64,000 bases of DNA from Botryosphaeria dothidea (GCA_011503125.2 WWBZ02000007.1:1240001-1304000); one strand, 5' to 3'. Shown: positions 11,982-21,681, counted from the first letter of the stretch. A program made the numbers and translations. Notes: generated from the sequence alone by a model not told the origin.

Positions 11982-12809
11982 TCATTTCATCCACCTTTTC
12001 AACAACTCAGACGGTGCATCCTTTACCAGCACATGCACATGATCAATGCCCCGCACACTTTGTAGCTTTGCCCAGTTCTTGAACCACAACACCCTCTCAC
12101 CATTCTTCTCTTCGCCCAACGGTTCCCTAAACGTCGTCTTCACAAACTCCTCCACCAGCCCGCGCGCTTGATCTGTCAAATCGCCATCTTCAGGCTTGAG
12201 ATCCAGCGGTGTCTTCAACCAGACGCAGTTATGCACGATGCCCGGATCCAATCCGTAGGGCCAATCATTCTGCAGGATCAAGTAGTCATCCGGATCGGCG
12301 AAGGGCGTGGCATTCTTGAATTCAAGCAAAAAGCCCTGCGTCTCCGGGTCCCCAAGGGGCGTCCATTTCAAGCGCTCCTGCAGCAGGTATTTCGTGATGC
12401 TACCGAACTGCTGGCGGACACCCGTCGTCCAATCGAGGTAAGCGCGGGTCTGGCTGGGGCTACGGGTTAACAGGTGCAGATCGTTGTCGCCGATGAGCTG
12501 GCGTAGGTTGTCCCAGCTATGCGGGGTGAAGTGGCCGTCGGAGGGGAGCGAAAGGATGCGGATGTCCAAATCAGTCAGATGTGGGTAGGCTTTGAGGTAT
12601 TCGGCTACGGTTTTTTGGCCGGTGCCGTGGTCGTCGGGGGTGTTTGTGGTGATGGTAGAGGCCGATGGAGAATTGCCGTGGGTTGCCGCCGCTGCCGGGA
12701 CCGAGGCCGAAGCTGCCGGAGCCTGCGATTGCTGCTGGTGCTTGTGGTCCTGTTGTGGCGTGACCGGAGGCGCGGCGCGAATGCTGTCGCTGACATCGCC
12801 GGGCGCCAT
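11982..12809 (-). CDS. DUF3605 family protein (N-acetylglucosamine-induced protein 1-like)
   Basis: Single exon, 275 residues. The start is the ATG at 12809 (MAPGDVSDSIR); the open frame runs further up but only from a TTG, with no other Met between. Residues 1-65 are a low-complexity Ala/Pro/Gln/Ser segment. The rest looks globular: TVAEYLKAYPHLTDLDI at 67-83, FADPDDYLILQNDWPYGLDP around 170-189, then IVHNCVWLKTPL. The NDWPYG-IVH-VW core is the signature I associate with the fungal DUF3605 family, named after a Candida GlcNAc-induced gene and of unknown biochemical role. The gene is head-to-head with the cytochrome b5 reductase gene; the 433 bases between them probably form a shared promoter. 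Confidence 0.75.
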   Translation of the reverse strand: MAPGDVSDSIRAAPPVTPQQDHKHQQQSQAPAASASVPAAAATHGNSPSASTITTNTPDDHGTGQKTVAEYLKAYPHLTDLDIRILSLPSDGHFTPHSWDNLRQLIGDNDLHLLTRSPSQTRAYLDWTTGVRQQFGSITKYLLQERLKWTPLGDPETQGFLLEFKNATPFADPDDYLILQNDWPYGLDPGIVHNCVWLKTPLDLKPEDGDLTDQARGLVEEFVKTTFREPLGEEKNGERVLWFKNWAKLQSVRGIDHVHVLVKDAPSELLKRWMK

Positions 12810-13242
12810 GACTGCGGGGAAAGCGAGGGGATTCTCGTTGGGGAAGTGAGAGAGCGAGCGCTGCGAACTACATCGTGAGAGCCTCAGCGGTGAAAGGTGC
12901 CAGAATTCGGGAAGATTACCACAGCAGTACCCCGCGAAAGCACTCGGGCGGTGTCTGGTGCTTAGGCGGAATGTCCCCGCGCGGTAGGTGCAGTGGGCGC
13001 GCCGGAAGGCATTACTCAAAGCGTTGAAGGGGTCCTCGGGCGGATTTTCCCCACACCAGCTTTTCTGAGCTCAACATCGGCCGGCAGCGCTCGGCGTCTA
13101 AGCACACTTTCTTAAGAACCACCACCGTGCCCCACCACCCACCACCACAGAGCGCGCGCGCGTCCACCGCCTCTCTGCCTTCTCTCCCTCTTCCTCTCCC
13201 ACACATCCACCACCTCTACACTCTCCCGCTGCAACAGAGACG
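12810..13242. promoter_or_regulatory. shared divergent promoter, DUF3605 gene / cytochrome b5 reductase gene
   Basis: 433 bases between two divergent ATGs. The half next to the reductase is strongly pyrimidine-rich on the plus strand (CT and CCACC runs at 13120-13235), typical of leaders of well-expressed fungal genes. No specific binding site could be assigned. Confidence 0.5.
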
Positions 13243-14391
13243 ATGTCGGGAACTTTCGCGCCGCAGTTTGTGCACGGCGTCTACATTCCCTCAGCCCTCT
13301 TGATCGTCGGCACCGCCATTGTCAAGAAGGAATGGCTTCCCTTCGCCGTCGCCATCGCCGCTCTTCTCGGTGGCTGGAAGGTCTACAGCAACCGTACGCG
13401 CACCTCCCGCAGACACTTTCAAGCTCGCCTCCGAAATCGGTCACATCCCACTAACCACCAACTTTCGCTGTACAGAAGCCCGCAAGGTGCTCAAGCCCGA
13501 TGCTTTCCAGGAATTCCCTCTCACTGAGAAGACTGTTCTCTCTCACAACACTGCCATGTATGCACATGCCCTCAATTGGTCCCAGAATTCGGTCTTCAGG
13601 CCGCAAAAAGAGAAGATCATTCGATGCTAACCACCAATTGCTCGCAGCTACCGCTTCGCCCTCCCGCGCACAACCGACATCCTCGGCCTTCCCATCGGCC
13701 AGCACATCTCGATCGCGGCCACTCTCCCAGGTCAGCCCAAGGAAGTCGTCCGCTCCTACACGCCCATCTCGTCCGACGAGGACCGCGGCCACGTCGACCT
13801 GCTCATCAAGGCCTACCCGACCGGCAACATCTCCAAGCACGTGGCGGGGCTCTCTGTCGGCCAGACGATCAAGGTCAAGGGCCCCAAGGGCGCCATGGTG
13901 TACACGCCCAACCTCGTCCGCCACTTTGGCATGATCGCCGGCGGCACGGGAATCACGCCCATGCTGCAGATCATCAAGGCCATCAACCGCGGCCGCGCTG
14001 CGGGCGACAAGACCGAGGTGGACCTGATCTTCGCCAACGTCAATCCCGAGGACATTCTGCTCAAGGAGGACCTGGACGCCCTCGCCGCAAAGGACCCCGG
14101 CTTCCGCGTCCACTACGTGCTGAATAACCCGCCCGAGGGCTGGACTGGCGGCGTGGGCTTCGTGACGGCGGATATGATCAAGGTATGGCATATTTCCGAT
14201 AGCGTGGATCTTCTTGTCCGTGTGCTAATTGAATGGTACAGTCCAAGCTTCCTGCCCCCGCAAAGGACGTCAAGATCCTCGTCTGCGGCCCTCCTCCCAT
14301 GGTCAGCGCCATGAAGAAGGCTGCCGAGTCCCTTGGCTACGACAAGGCCAGGCCCGTCAGCAAGCTCGAGGACCAGGTCTTCTGCTTCTAA
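13243..14391 (+). CDS. CBR1: NADH-cytochrome b5 reductase
   Basis: Four exons: 13243-13393, 13476-13557, 13648-14182, 14242-14391. They total 918 bases and 305 residues, and phases agree at every junction. A hydrophobic N-terminal anchor lies at about 13-47. The FAD-binding motif RSYTPISS is at 113-120, the NAD(P)-binding loop [12 protein letters not shown] at 172-183, and the nucleotide-binding CGPPPMV at 271-277. The protein ends in the family's usual aromatic FCF. The enzyme passes electrons from NADH to cytochrome b5 at the ER or outer mitochondrial membrane, serving fatty-acid desaturation, sterol synthesis and related redox steps. Length and motif order are complete, so I expect an active enzyme. 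Introns are 82, 90 and 59 bases. Confidence 0.95.
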
Positions 14392-14472
14392 GCTATCATG
14401 CACACATCAGTTTACGAAGCGTCGTTATGACGACATGAAGGACCAAATATTGCAGGGTGGGAATTAGAATTC

Positions 14473-14519
14473 ATGGGAGGTTGGAGCAACCGTCAGAATG
14501 AATGCTTTGACTACACATG
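14473..14519. mobile_element. MITE-like palindrome, copy 1 (short internal-deletion form)
   Basis: Left arm ATGGGAGGTTGGAGC and right arm AATGCTTTGACTACACATG are near inverted complements, separated by only a few bases. It looks like an internally deleted copy of the family described at 37089-37270. It starts 82 bases after the reductase stop codon. Confidence 0.55.
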
Positions 14520-15207
14520 CATTCACTCGAGCCAAGGGCCAACTAGGACGTTTCGATGGAGGACATGATTATAACGTTCGGTGTATCGGAGAAGGTGTGT
14601 TCATAGACACGAAGATTCGGGATGATTGAGAGACGGGAATATACCTTGGTGAACAAGGCGAATGTTCGGATCTTCTGGCATTTACATGGGAGATAGATAC
14701 TGTTCAAGCATCAAGAGAAACAAAAATTTCAAAACCCAATGAATGAATGCCCCTCTCATTCCTCGTACAGGAGAAGGTCATAACTCGTATTAAATATCGG
14801 TGTCGAAAACGACGATGCTCGCTAGTGTGAAATGCGTAGAAAGAAAAAATTCCAAAAGGTCGCGATGCTCTGCTCAAAGACGTCATGCAAGTCGCTGAAA
14901 ATGCGGCGATAAAAGTGGCAACAGAGCAGTCTGTGGAAGGAGATTTATGTTGGCGTGAGGGTAGTGCAGACGAAACGCTTCTACTCCTTCCCTTTCATTA
15001 AAGGCCTTGTGGATGACGTGCTCCATCCTCCTGCAACGATTGAATCGAAAGAGTATTGACAGAAACCGCATGGGAAGTCGGAGCACTCGTCTGGCTGCAA
15101 TTGTCTCAAGTGCTCTCTGTGACGTAGGTGGAGGTGTGATATCCGTCTGAACGTACATACTCCTGCTGCACGATAAGCCAGGAATTTCGAGCGATCAGCC
15201 AGTATGC

Positions 15208-15290
15208 GTGGGGAGCTAGCCATTCATCCGAGCGTAGATGTTCTCAATTTGATTGGACAGTCACGTCTGATGGATGCTCCCGCTCCCCAT
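15208..15290. mobile_element. MITE-like palindrome, copy 2
   Basis: Left core arm GTGGGGAGCTAGCCATTCAT is followed by CCGAGCG; the right arm is GATGGATGCTCCCGCTCCCC, ending in AT. The outer arm is partly visible on the left at 15161 (CTGCTGCACGATAAGCC) and weakly on the right near 15310. It belongs to the dispersed family described at 37089-37270. Confidence 0.75.
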
Positions 15291-15686
15291 GCATTGCAAT
15301 GTGATGGCTGCGCTGTTGCAAACTCGCGAGCAAGCTTCTAACTTTTCTTGCGGCAGGAGCATACAAAAAGCAATCGAAACAATGATACCCGAATGAAAGC
15401 TAGCTCCAATCCTCATTCTATGGTCGGTTATGATGCAGCGCTCCTCGATCTCAACCGTGCTCTGGCGGAATGAATTGTCTGAAAAGGCCGTATCTGTCGT
15501 CTCTTCATCTTGTTCTTCAAATCTGTCTTTCTCTTTGGACGCATTCTCGCGGAGGTATTGTCCCAGGATGCTGTTCAAAGGTGTGGCCGCTTCGTGTGAA
15601 GGCAATTTTTGGAGGAAGTAACAGGGATCATCGAAGTTTAATGGTGTCTTGAAAAAGAAATGCCTTTCTCGGATTTCTCCGCACAT
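15261..15686 (-). CDS. hypothetical ORF whose 3' end lies in a MITE
   Basis: 141 residues from the ATG at 15686; the frame continues upstream only to a GTG. The middle part (RERHFFFKTPLNFDDP and an acidic stretch EEQDEETTD) looks more protein-like than other frames nearby, but I recognise no family. The last ten residues and the stop lie inside the palindromic MITE copy at 15208-15290, so the present C-terminus would be recruited from the element. It may be a fragment of an older gene truncated by the insertion, or a chance frame. Confidence 0.2.
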   Translation of the reverse strand: MCGEIRERHFFFKTPLNFDDPCYFLQKLPSHEAATPLNSILGQYLRENASKEKDRFEEQDEETTDTAFSDNSFRQSTVEIEERCIITDHRMRIGASFHSGIIVSIAFCMLLPQEKLEACSRVCNSAAITLQCMGSGSIHQT

Positions 15687-16196
15687 AAGGCGTGCAGGAC
15701 CGGCCCTAAAAGTTGATCTGTAACCCACGCCATCGCCAGGCACTCATTCACCCTAAGTCCTGGCTGGCAGTTGTCTTATCCATCATTTTTGGGGAGTTCC
15801 CGATCGTGTCGTCCGGATAATGAAGCCCGTATTGCCGGACTTGATGAGACGTCCTGCGCCTAAAGATGGACTAGTCCATCCGGATGCGCCCGCAACGGTG
15901 TATGCTTTAGACCATCCTCTTCTGGAAGTGCTTTCATCATGCTGACGTTCAGTGCCACCGGACGTGACTCGAGGCCGGAGTTGCGCTCAGGTGAACAGCT
16001 TGACCTTTAAAAAGGAAGGCCGACGGCATCTTTCGCAACCGACATGGGTGGCTACGGTGACGGTCGTTGCTCCATTCGCAGTCTCGGTCGTTTGGGTGTG
16101 GGCGTGCTGGTTCGGGCAAATAGTCGGCCTGCGGGGTTTTGATGACGTAGTGGGGGAAGGAGAGTCCCCAGCAGAAACGCCGACGGGCTTTGATTG

Positions 16197-16958
16197 TCAA
16201 AAGTCCTGCACGCCCGTCTCGCCGGTGATCTTGGGGGTGCCCTGGCCCGAGTGGATCCAGCTGGGATCCTCATCGTCAAAGTATTTGTCCTGGGCCTCGC
16301 GCTCCTCCTCCTGGACATCATCCCACTCCTCGCTCTCGTCGACCTCTTCGTAGCGGAAGTCTCGGTCTTCACCGCGCAGGAAACGCTGGCCCATGTCATC
16401 GCGCCATCGGGCCAGGCCCTCCTCCTTGGTCTTGACCTCGTCGTCGCTGTCCTCGTCGACAGCTAGTATCTCGCCGTTGGGCCCGCGACGAACAGCGATG
16501 GAGGAGGATTCGGGGCTATGCAAGGCCTGCAGTTTGGCCTCGGACCGCAGCAGGTCGGCCTCCAGCACGCCCGAGTAGCCCTTTGCACGCCCTTCGGCCT
16601 CTCGCTCGGCGGGGGTTTGGAAGCGGCGCACCAGGCGGTCATACAACAAGGGGTCGGCCAGCTCGAGCCCGGACGAGAAGTACTCGGGGTGAGTGTCGAG
16701 GTAGCGCTTGCGGCGGTTCTTTACGCGGATGCGGTGGGCGCGGGCTTGGGCATCCTCGTCGTCGGGGTCGACAGACAGGTCGCGCAGCCTGCGGCGTTGT
16801 TCCAGCTGGTCGTGCAGCGAGGGTTGGAGCTGTTGGGGGGCGCGGGCGGGGGCGTTGAAATTGCGCGACGGCGGAGAGTCGGTTGAGGCATCGATCTGCG
16901 GCGCGGTGGACTCGTCGACGTGCATGCTGGGCTGGGCGGCGGGGCCGAGGAAAGGCAT
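16197..16958 (-). CDS. CCDC97-like protein (DUF2052 domain)
   Basis: Single exon, 253 residues. The start is the ATG at 16958 (MPFLGPAAQPSMHVDES); the frame extends upstream only from a TTG. After a disordered N-terminus, NRRKRYLDTHPEYF appears at 81-94, then LELADPLLYDRLVRRFQT at 98-115, KGYSGVLEADLLRSEAKL at 126-143, and the acidic C-terminus RFLRGEDRDF-YEEVD-EEWDD-KYFDDEDPSW at 192-234. This order is diagnostic of the DUF2052/CCDC97 family. In animals CCDC97 associates with the SF3B part of the U2 snRNP, so a nuclear, splicing-related role is possible but inferred. The gene is divergent from the spermidine-synthase-like gene. Confidence 0.85.
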   Translation of the reverse strand: MPFLGPAAQPSMHVDESTAPQIDASTDSPPSRNFNAPARAPQQLQPSLHDQLEQRRRLRDLSVDPDDEDAQARAHRIRVKNRRKRYLDTHPEYFSSGLELADPLLYDRLVRRFQTPAEREAEGRAKGYSGVLEADLLRSEAKLQALHSPESSSIAVRRGPNGEILAVDEDSDDEVKTKEEGLARWRDDMGQRFLRGEDRDFRYEEVDESEEWDDVQEEEREAQDKYFDDEDPSWIHSGQGTPKITGETGVQDF

Positions 16959-17634
16959 TGGAGGGGAAGAGGAAAGGAAAAAGACGAACGAGCGACGGCG
17001 GCGAGCAGTGGGAGGATCGCGGCGGGCGGGGGTGCCTGGGGCCTTTGCAAGAAAAAAAGAATCTTGGGGTATGACGGCGGACCGGTGAGGAGAGGTCTGA
17101 AGTGGCGCGTGGAATGGCGAAACGGGCAATGACGGCGCTCCGTCGCTGGGCTGCAGGGTCAGGGTCCCGCCGGTCCGCCTGGCGCGCGCGCGGGTGGGGC
17201 TCTCGTTTCACACGACACCTGCAACCGCCCTGGCTGCATCCGCATTCCACCCGACTGGAGACGACGAGACACCATGTCCGCCATCCTCCAGCGCTGCTCC
17301 AGTGCCGCTGCCTCGGTCTGCACCTTCTTTGTCTACTTCTACCGCATCCTGCTCTGCCGCCTCTGACACGAGCCGCCCCCTTCGCACGCGTTCGCACGAG
17401 TGTCCGCCTATGCCAGGCCCGCGTCCGTGAGCGACCTCGCATCGCACAGCACGCGCCCTGCAGAGCGTGCCAGGTGTCCCGTTCGCTTCCAAATTTTGTC
17501 ATATCTGGCCCGTCGCCAATCACCACCCGACGCTCCTCTGTCATCCCACAACCAACATCCATTCAAGGCGCTGGCTCGCCCTTTCTGTTCTCGTTCCCAG
17601 CCCCTGACCCTAGTCCACGACCGTCGAGCCGCAA
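16959..17634. promoter_or_regulatory. divergent intergenic region, CCDC97-like / spermidine-synthase-like genes
   Basis: 676 bases between divergent start codons. It is rich in pyrimidines on the plus strand toward 17635 and should hold both promoters and leaders. No defined operator was recognised, and the overlapping frames are shadows. Confidence 0.45.
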
Positions 17635-19347
17635 ATGCCTTCCAAATCAGACCTCTCGAAGAAGGCCCCGGCGCCCTCTCCTGCCCAGCCTGGTAGTCGT
17701 GACGCCAATGGCCCGCAGTCTGTCGCCATCCTGTGGGCGACAGCCCTCATGGCCATCGCTGGCCTCGCCTCCACCGTCTCGCAGCTTAGCCTCTCCCCGG
17801 TCTATGGAAGTATCCCGTCGGCCATATGGCACCAAAAAACCCTTATGTTCATTGCTTTGATCGTTTTGATCAACAAAAGTGTCTTCCAGCGCATTCTCCC
17901 GGCCACCATTCACATCTGGATTCCTGTTTTGGCATCCTGGATCCTTCCGATCCAGAGCGTTCTCTTCCAGTACAGTTCCGTACTTGGCCCTGTCTACGGA
18001 CCCGTTGTCACCGAGGTCCTTACCTTCTATCCTTTCCTTTTCCTGTCCCTTTATTCCGCTGGTTCTGCCTTGGAAGTTCTTGATCTTAGCCTCTTCAGCC
18101 CTGGCTTCGCCCAGGGTATTCCGCCGCTAGCATGCTACACCACCTTCACCATCGTAGAGAAGTTCGTGGGCGGTAATATGCCTGCATTTATGGGTTCCAA
18201 TGATTTTTTTACGAGGTCCGGATTGCAGCTCCTTATTGCAGCTCTCTCGGCTGCCGTAGCACCTTCCAAGTTCCTTTTGCTTACTCTGCCGGCGGTACTC
18301 CACACTGTTCGCTTCAATCCTCACTTCCCCGGTGCTGCCACCACTGCTGTCTTGAATGAGACGCTTCAGGCGAATCAGTACACGCTCCTGGAGCGCCAGG
18401 AGTCCTTGACTGGCTACGTATCCGTCATCGAGAGCCACGAAAACCAATTCCGTCTCCTGCGCTGCGATCACAGCCTGCTCGGCGGCGAATGGCTCGTGAC
18501 TCCCCAGCGCGCCCAGCAGGGTGGTCAGACGCAGCCAGAGTCCATTTACACCGTCTTCACCATGCTCGAGGCCGTGCGTCTCGTCATCACCGGTTCCGTC
18601 AACGAGCAGCGCAAAGACAGCGAGAAGAGCGCGCTCAACATCGGCCTGGGCATCGGCACCGCACCGAGCGCTCTGCTCAAGCATGGCATCAACACGACCA
18701 TCGTCGAGCTCGACCCGGCCGTCCACCGCATGGCTACCAAGTACTTCGCCCTGCCGACCAACCACACCGCCGTCCTGCGCGACGCCGTCGGGTATGTCTC
18801 GGAGACGGCCGTGTCTTCTCCCGCTAGCTTCGACTACATAATCCACGACGTCTTCACCGGCGGTGCCGAGCCCACCGCCCTCTTCACCCTTGACTTCATG
18901 CAAGGACTGAAGAGCCTGCTCCGCCCGGATGGCGTCGTCGCCATCAATTACGCCGGCGACCTGCGCTTGAACTCGACCCGCCTCGTCCTCAACACCATCC
19001 ACTCCGTCTTCCCCTCGTGTCGCATCTTCCGCGACCAGGCCAAGGAGGAAAAGGAGGATGGTGATGGCATGGACTTCATCAATATGATTCTGTTCTGCCG
19101 GCCCATCAAGAACACCCCCATTCGCTTCCGTCAAGCCACTGATGCGGATTACTTGGGCAGTATCGTGAGGAAGAGGACGCTATATCCGGCGAGTGATTTG
19201 GAGGTCAAGTTTACCCCGGATGAAGGAGCGGAGCTGTTGACGGACGACACTGTTGATGTGCTGGAGAAGGGCCACAAGGAGAGTGCGGTCAGCCACTGGG
19301 AGATCATGAGACAGGTCCTCCCGGGCAGAATTTGGGAGCTTTGGTAG
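17635..19347 (+). CDS. membrane-bound spermidine/spermine-synthase-like protein
   Basis: Single exon, 570 residues from the ATG at 17635 (MPSKSDLSKK). The N-terminal half (about 28-240) has several hydrophobic segments such as SVAILWATALMAIAGLAS and TLMFIALIVLI, so it is probably a multi-pass membrane domain. The C-terminal half is a Rossmann fold of the polyamine-synthase type: LNIGLGIGTAPS at about 334-345, then TTIVELDPAVH with the acidic residue expected to bind the adenosyl ribose, and the second acidic motif DYIIHDVFTGG near 400-410. Fungal proteins of this build are annotated as spermidine/spermine synthase family, but the substrate is not known. It is distinct in length from the ~300-residue soluble Spe3/Spe4 enzymes. 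Codon use is typical of the window. Confidence 0.82.
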   Translation: MPSKSDLSKKAPAPSPAQPGSRDANGPQSVAILWATALMAIAGLASTVSQLSLSPVYGSIPSAIWHQKTLMFIALIVLINKSVFQRILPATIHIWIPVLASWILPIQSVLFQYSSVLGPVYGPVVTEVLTFYPFLFLSLYSAGSALEVLDLSLFSPGFAQGIPPLACYTTFTIVEKFVGGNMPAFMGSNDFFTRSGLQLLIAALSAAVAPSKFLLLTLPAVLHTVRFNPHFPGAATTAVLNETLQANQYTLLERQESLTGYVSVIESHENQFRLLRCDHSLLGGEWLVTPQRAQQGGQTQPESIYTVFTMLEAVRLVITGSVNEQRKDSEKSALNIGLGIGTAPSALLKHGINTTIVELDPAVHRMATKYFALPTNHTAVLRDAVGYVSETAVSSPASFDYIIHDVFTGGAEPTALFTLDFMQGLKSLLRPDGVVAINYAGDLRLNSTRLVLNTIHSVFPSCRIFRDQAKEEKEDGDGMDFINMILFCRPIKNTPIRFRQATDADYLGSIVRKRTLYPASDLEVKFTPDEGAELLTDDTVDVLEKGHKESAVSHWEIMRQVLPGRIWELW

Positions 19348-19418
19348 ATATTTTGCTTCTGAGTGTGTATTAGATGGATGTTTGGTTCGCTGTTGATATA
19401 TGCTGTAATAGACTTACC

Positions 19419-19552
19419 ATGAGGAGTCAAAGTACTCATCCGGATAGCTTTGTCGCCAAAAATATGCAACAACTGCGTGCGAACGAATGCTTCGACTGCC
19501 CGTGGCAGCCGTGATGTGATATTTGTCCGGCTAACAATCGGTTGCTTCAGTG
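19419..19552. mobile_element. MITE-like palindrome, copy 3
   Basis: The core runs from ATGAGGAGTCAAAGTACTCA, followed by TCCGG, to a right arm CGAATGCTTCGACTGCC ending in CGTGG (19419-19504). The outer right arm CCGGCTAACAATCGGTTGC is present at 19527-19552. The internal segment (TAGCTTTGTCGCC, then ATGCAACAACTGC) resembles that of copy 6 at 24507-24591. It begins 72 bases after the spermidine-synthase-like stop codon. Confidence 0.75.
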
Positions 19553-19635
19553 TCTCTTCTAATCGACGACGCCGCGACTACCTACTGCTGTGAAAAGGAT
19601 AGACATTCGAGCCCGATGTATTGCACTTAACACAC

Positions 19636-19720
19636 ATGGAGAGTGAAAGCAGTCATTTGGACGCAAGTGTCACGAATTTCTGCGGACACTGACGTCCGGA
19701 TGACTGCTACAACTTTCCAT
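19636..19720. mobile_element. MITE-like palindrome, copy 4
   Basis: Left arm ATGGAGAGTGAAAGCAGTCA leads into TTTGGACGC; the right arm is CGTCCGGATGACTGCTACAA, ending in CTTTCCAT. The core is about 85 bp. Outer arms are not clear. It lies 84 bases downstream of copy 3, so two elements occupy the same short intergenic region. Confidence 0.75.
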
Positions 19721-19914
19721 GAGCGATGGCCGTCGTTCTGCGGGTTTGGTTCTTCAACGCTTCCGGGAGTTTCTTCCAACCATCACAAGATAAGTGGCCT
19801 AACCGAATTCTAGGGAGCACTTCCATGTTCCGGACATCAGGGATGAAGAGAGCATCATTTGAAACAGTTGTTCCTCTGAGAATATCAATCACGTGATGAG
19901 ACGCGAACCACTCC

Positions 19915-19946
19915 CTCACTTCACCTTCACTTCACCTTCACTTCGC
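19915..19946. repeat. short tandem repeat (CTTCAC units) in a promoter
   Basis: Near-perfect repeats of CTTCAC about 170-205 bases before the start of the next gene (20119). They could be a promoter element or simple low complexity. Confidence 0.6.
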
Positions 19947-20118
19947 GCATGCAATCACCGCCATCTCGCTTGCACCCGCGCTAGCTTTTGTAGAGTCTGC
20001 ATGGCCGTATTTCTTCACCCGTCGCACTCCGCGCCTCCATCCTCGCCCTGCGCCCGCCTTTGGCCGACTCTTCTTTCCGCATCAAGACCGCCACCTCGAA
20101 AGGCGCTCCACGCTCGCC

Positions 20119-21681
20119 ATGGCAGAGCAACACCAGCACCATTTCCAAACTCACCACCAGCATCCGGAGGGTACGAGGGAGCAACCGATGCGCGCCTCTT
20201 CCCTGGCGCCGCCGACAACTACGACCCTCCCTCATGCGTTCGCGTCACACACCGCCAACTCAAACCAAGCTGGACTTCCAGACCGTCACCAGCAGTTCCA
20301 GAGACTCGTTGCCTCAATCGACACCTTCTACCGCGTTGTCGGCATGCACCGCTCACACGAGTACGAAGCCATGACCGTCATCCACGCCGAAGCGCGCAAC
20401 CTGGGGCTCCCCCCACCCAACCTGAGCGTCTCACTCCCACCGCCCGACCTGAGCCAGCTGCTCCCCCCGCCATCTCACCCGGCTCTCCACGCGTCACGTC
20501 AACCCTCTGCTGAGCCGAGCCGCCAGCACGTCGCACACCAGGAGCCTCACCCAGGCACGCCCTTTCTCACGACTCCCTACAATTACAACAACCACAACGG
20601 CTTCCAGAGCTCCCTCGTCCCGTATCCTCCAGCTCAACAGTTCCAAACGCCCGCCGCCGCCCCTCGCGCCGCCCCGCCAAACCCCTTCGGCCCGCCACCC
20701 GCCTTCACGCCCACCGGCGCGCGCGGCACCACCGCCACGCCCTCCCGGCCCACCCCTCAACCCAAGGTCAGCACGCCCCTCCGGCGCCCGGAGACGGGCA
20801 ACCAGTGGTGGAGCATCACGGCGGCCGCCTGGGCGAAGCTGGCGGCCAGCACGCAGAAGCGCTACGCCGTCGTCGGGCGCATCATGGAGACGGAGGCGGG
20901 CGAGGCCGCGGGGCCGTGCGACGAGTGCGGCAAGCTGGGCCGCGCCTGCCGCGTCATGAAGGCGGCGGCGTACAAGCGCGGCTGCGGCATCACGACCGTC
21001 GACCGGTGCGCGAGCTGCGTGCTGAAGAAGCGGAAGTGCTCGCTGGCTGAGGAGGTGGAGGAGGGAGAGGGGGAGCACGAACGCGGCGCGGGAGAGAGTC
21101 CTGCGCCTGGTGCCGCCGCCGCCGATGGTGGAGAGCGTGAGGAGATCAACATGCGCGAGCTGTTTGGGTATGAGCAGGAGGATGGCGAGAGCGCGGCGCA
21201 AAGCCCGGGGGTGAAGCACCAGCAGCAGGCTGCGATTGCTACCGCTTACCCGCTTCGTCGCCCGCAGGAATATGATCGTTGGTGGAGCGTGTCGAAGGAT
21301 CACTGGGACAAGATGAAGCCGGATGTGCAGAAGCGCTGGTCGACGACGGGCCGTCTCATGGAGACAGATTTCGGCGAGCCCGCGGAGGTTCCGTGTGATT
21401 CGTGCAGGAGGACGGGGATCAACTGCCGCTATGTGAGGATCGAGACCATCGGATGCGGAGCGACCAAGAATAGGTGCGCGGCTTGTGTGGCTCGATCGAA
21501 GGCTTGCCGTACGACTGAGGGACATGAGGGAGACGAGGATGGAGACGACGACGGCGGAGATGACGACAAAGATGAAGATGACGGTGACGATGACGGTGAC
21601 GATGACGGAGATGAGGCGGATGAAGATGCGCCGGAGAGCCATGGTGGCAGGAAGCGGACTCACGAAGAGATGGATGAGTGA
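20119..21681 (+). CDS. protein with two tandem cysteine-rich zinc-cluster-like modules and acidic tail
   Basis: Single exon, 520 residues, ATG at 20119. The N-terminal 225 residues are His/Gln/Pro-rich. Two related modules follow, starting at about 230 (WWSITAAAWAKL) and 388 (WWSVSKDHWDKM). Each goes through QKRY/QKRW and a METxxGE block to a Cys cluster. Cluster 1 (from Cys267) is C-x2-C-x6-C-x11-C-x7-C-x2-C-x6-C; cluster 2 (from Cys426) is C-x2-C-x6-C-x9-C-x6-C-x2-C-x6-C. The outer six cysteines match the fungal Zn2Cys6 spacing except for a longer middle loop with an extra Cys; KKRKC ends the first. The C-terminus is a run of Asp/Glu followed by RKRTHEEMDE. I do not recognise a named family; DUF3716-type domains are a possible relative. 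A nuclear nucleic-acid-binding role is inference. Confidence 0.75.
   Translation: MAEQHQHHFQTHHQHPEGTREQPMRASSLAPPTTTTLPHAFASHTANSNQAGLPDRHQQFQRLVASIDTFYRVVGMHRSHEYEAMTVIHAEARNLGLPPPNLSVSLPPPDLSQLLPPPSHPALHASRQPSAEPSRQHVAHQEPHPGTPFLTTPYNYNNHNGFQSSLVPYPPAQQFQTPAAAPRAAPPNPFGPPPAFTPTGARGTTATPSRPTPQPKVSTPLRRPETGNQWWSITAAAWAKLAASTQKRYAVVGRIMETEAGEAAGPCDECGKLGRACRVMKAAAYKRGCGITTVDRCASCVLKKRKCSLAEEVEEGEGEHERGAGESPAPGAAAADGGEREEINMRELFGYEQEDGESAAQSPGVKHQQQAAIATAYPLRRPQEYDRWWSVSKDHWDKMKPDVQKRWSTTGRLMETDFGEPAEVPCDSCRRTGINCRYVRIETIGCGATKNRCAACVARSKACRTTEGHEGDEDGDDDGGDDDKDEDDGDDDGDDDGDEADEDAPESHGGRKRTHEEMDE

Noticed and set aside
13451..14191. 246-codon minus-strand frame
   Set aside because: Antisense to the cytochrome b5 reductase exons, which have complete catalytic motifs.
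18127..19134. 335-codon minus-strand frame
   Set aside because: Antisense shadow of the spermidine-synthase-like gene; the plus frame has the family motifs.
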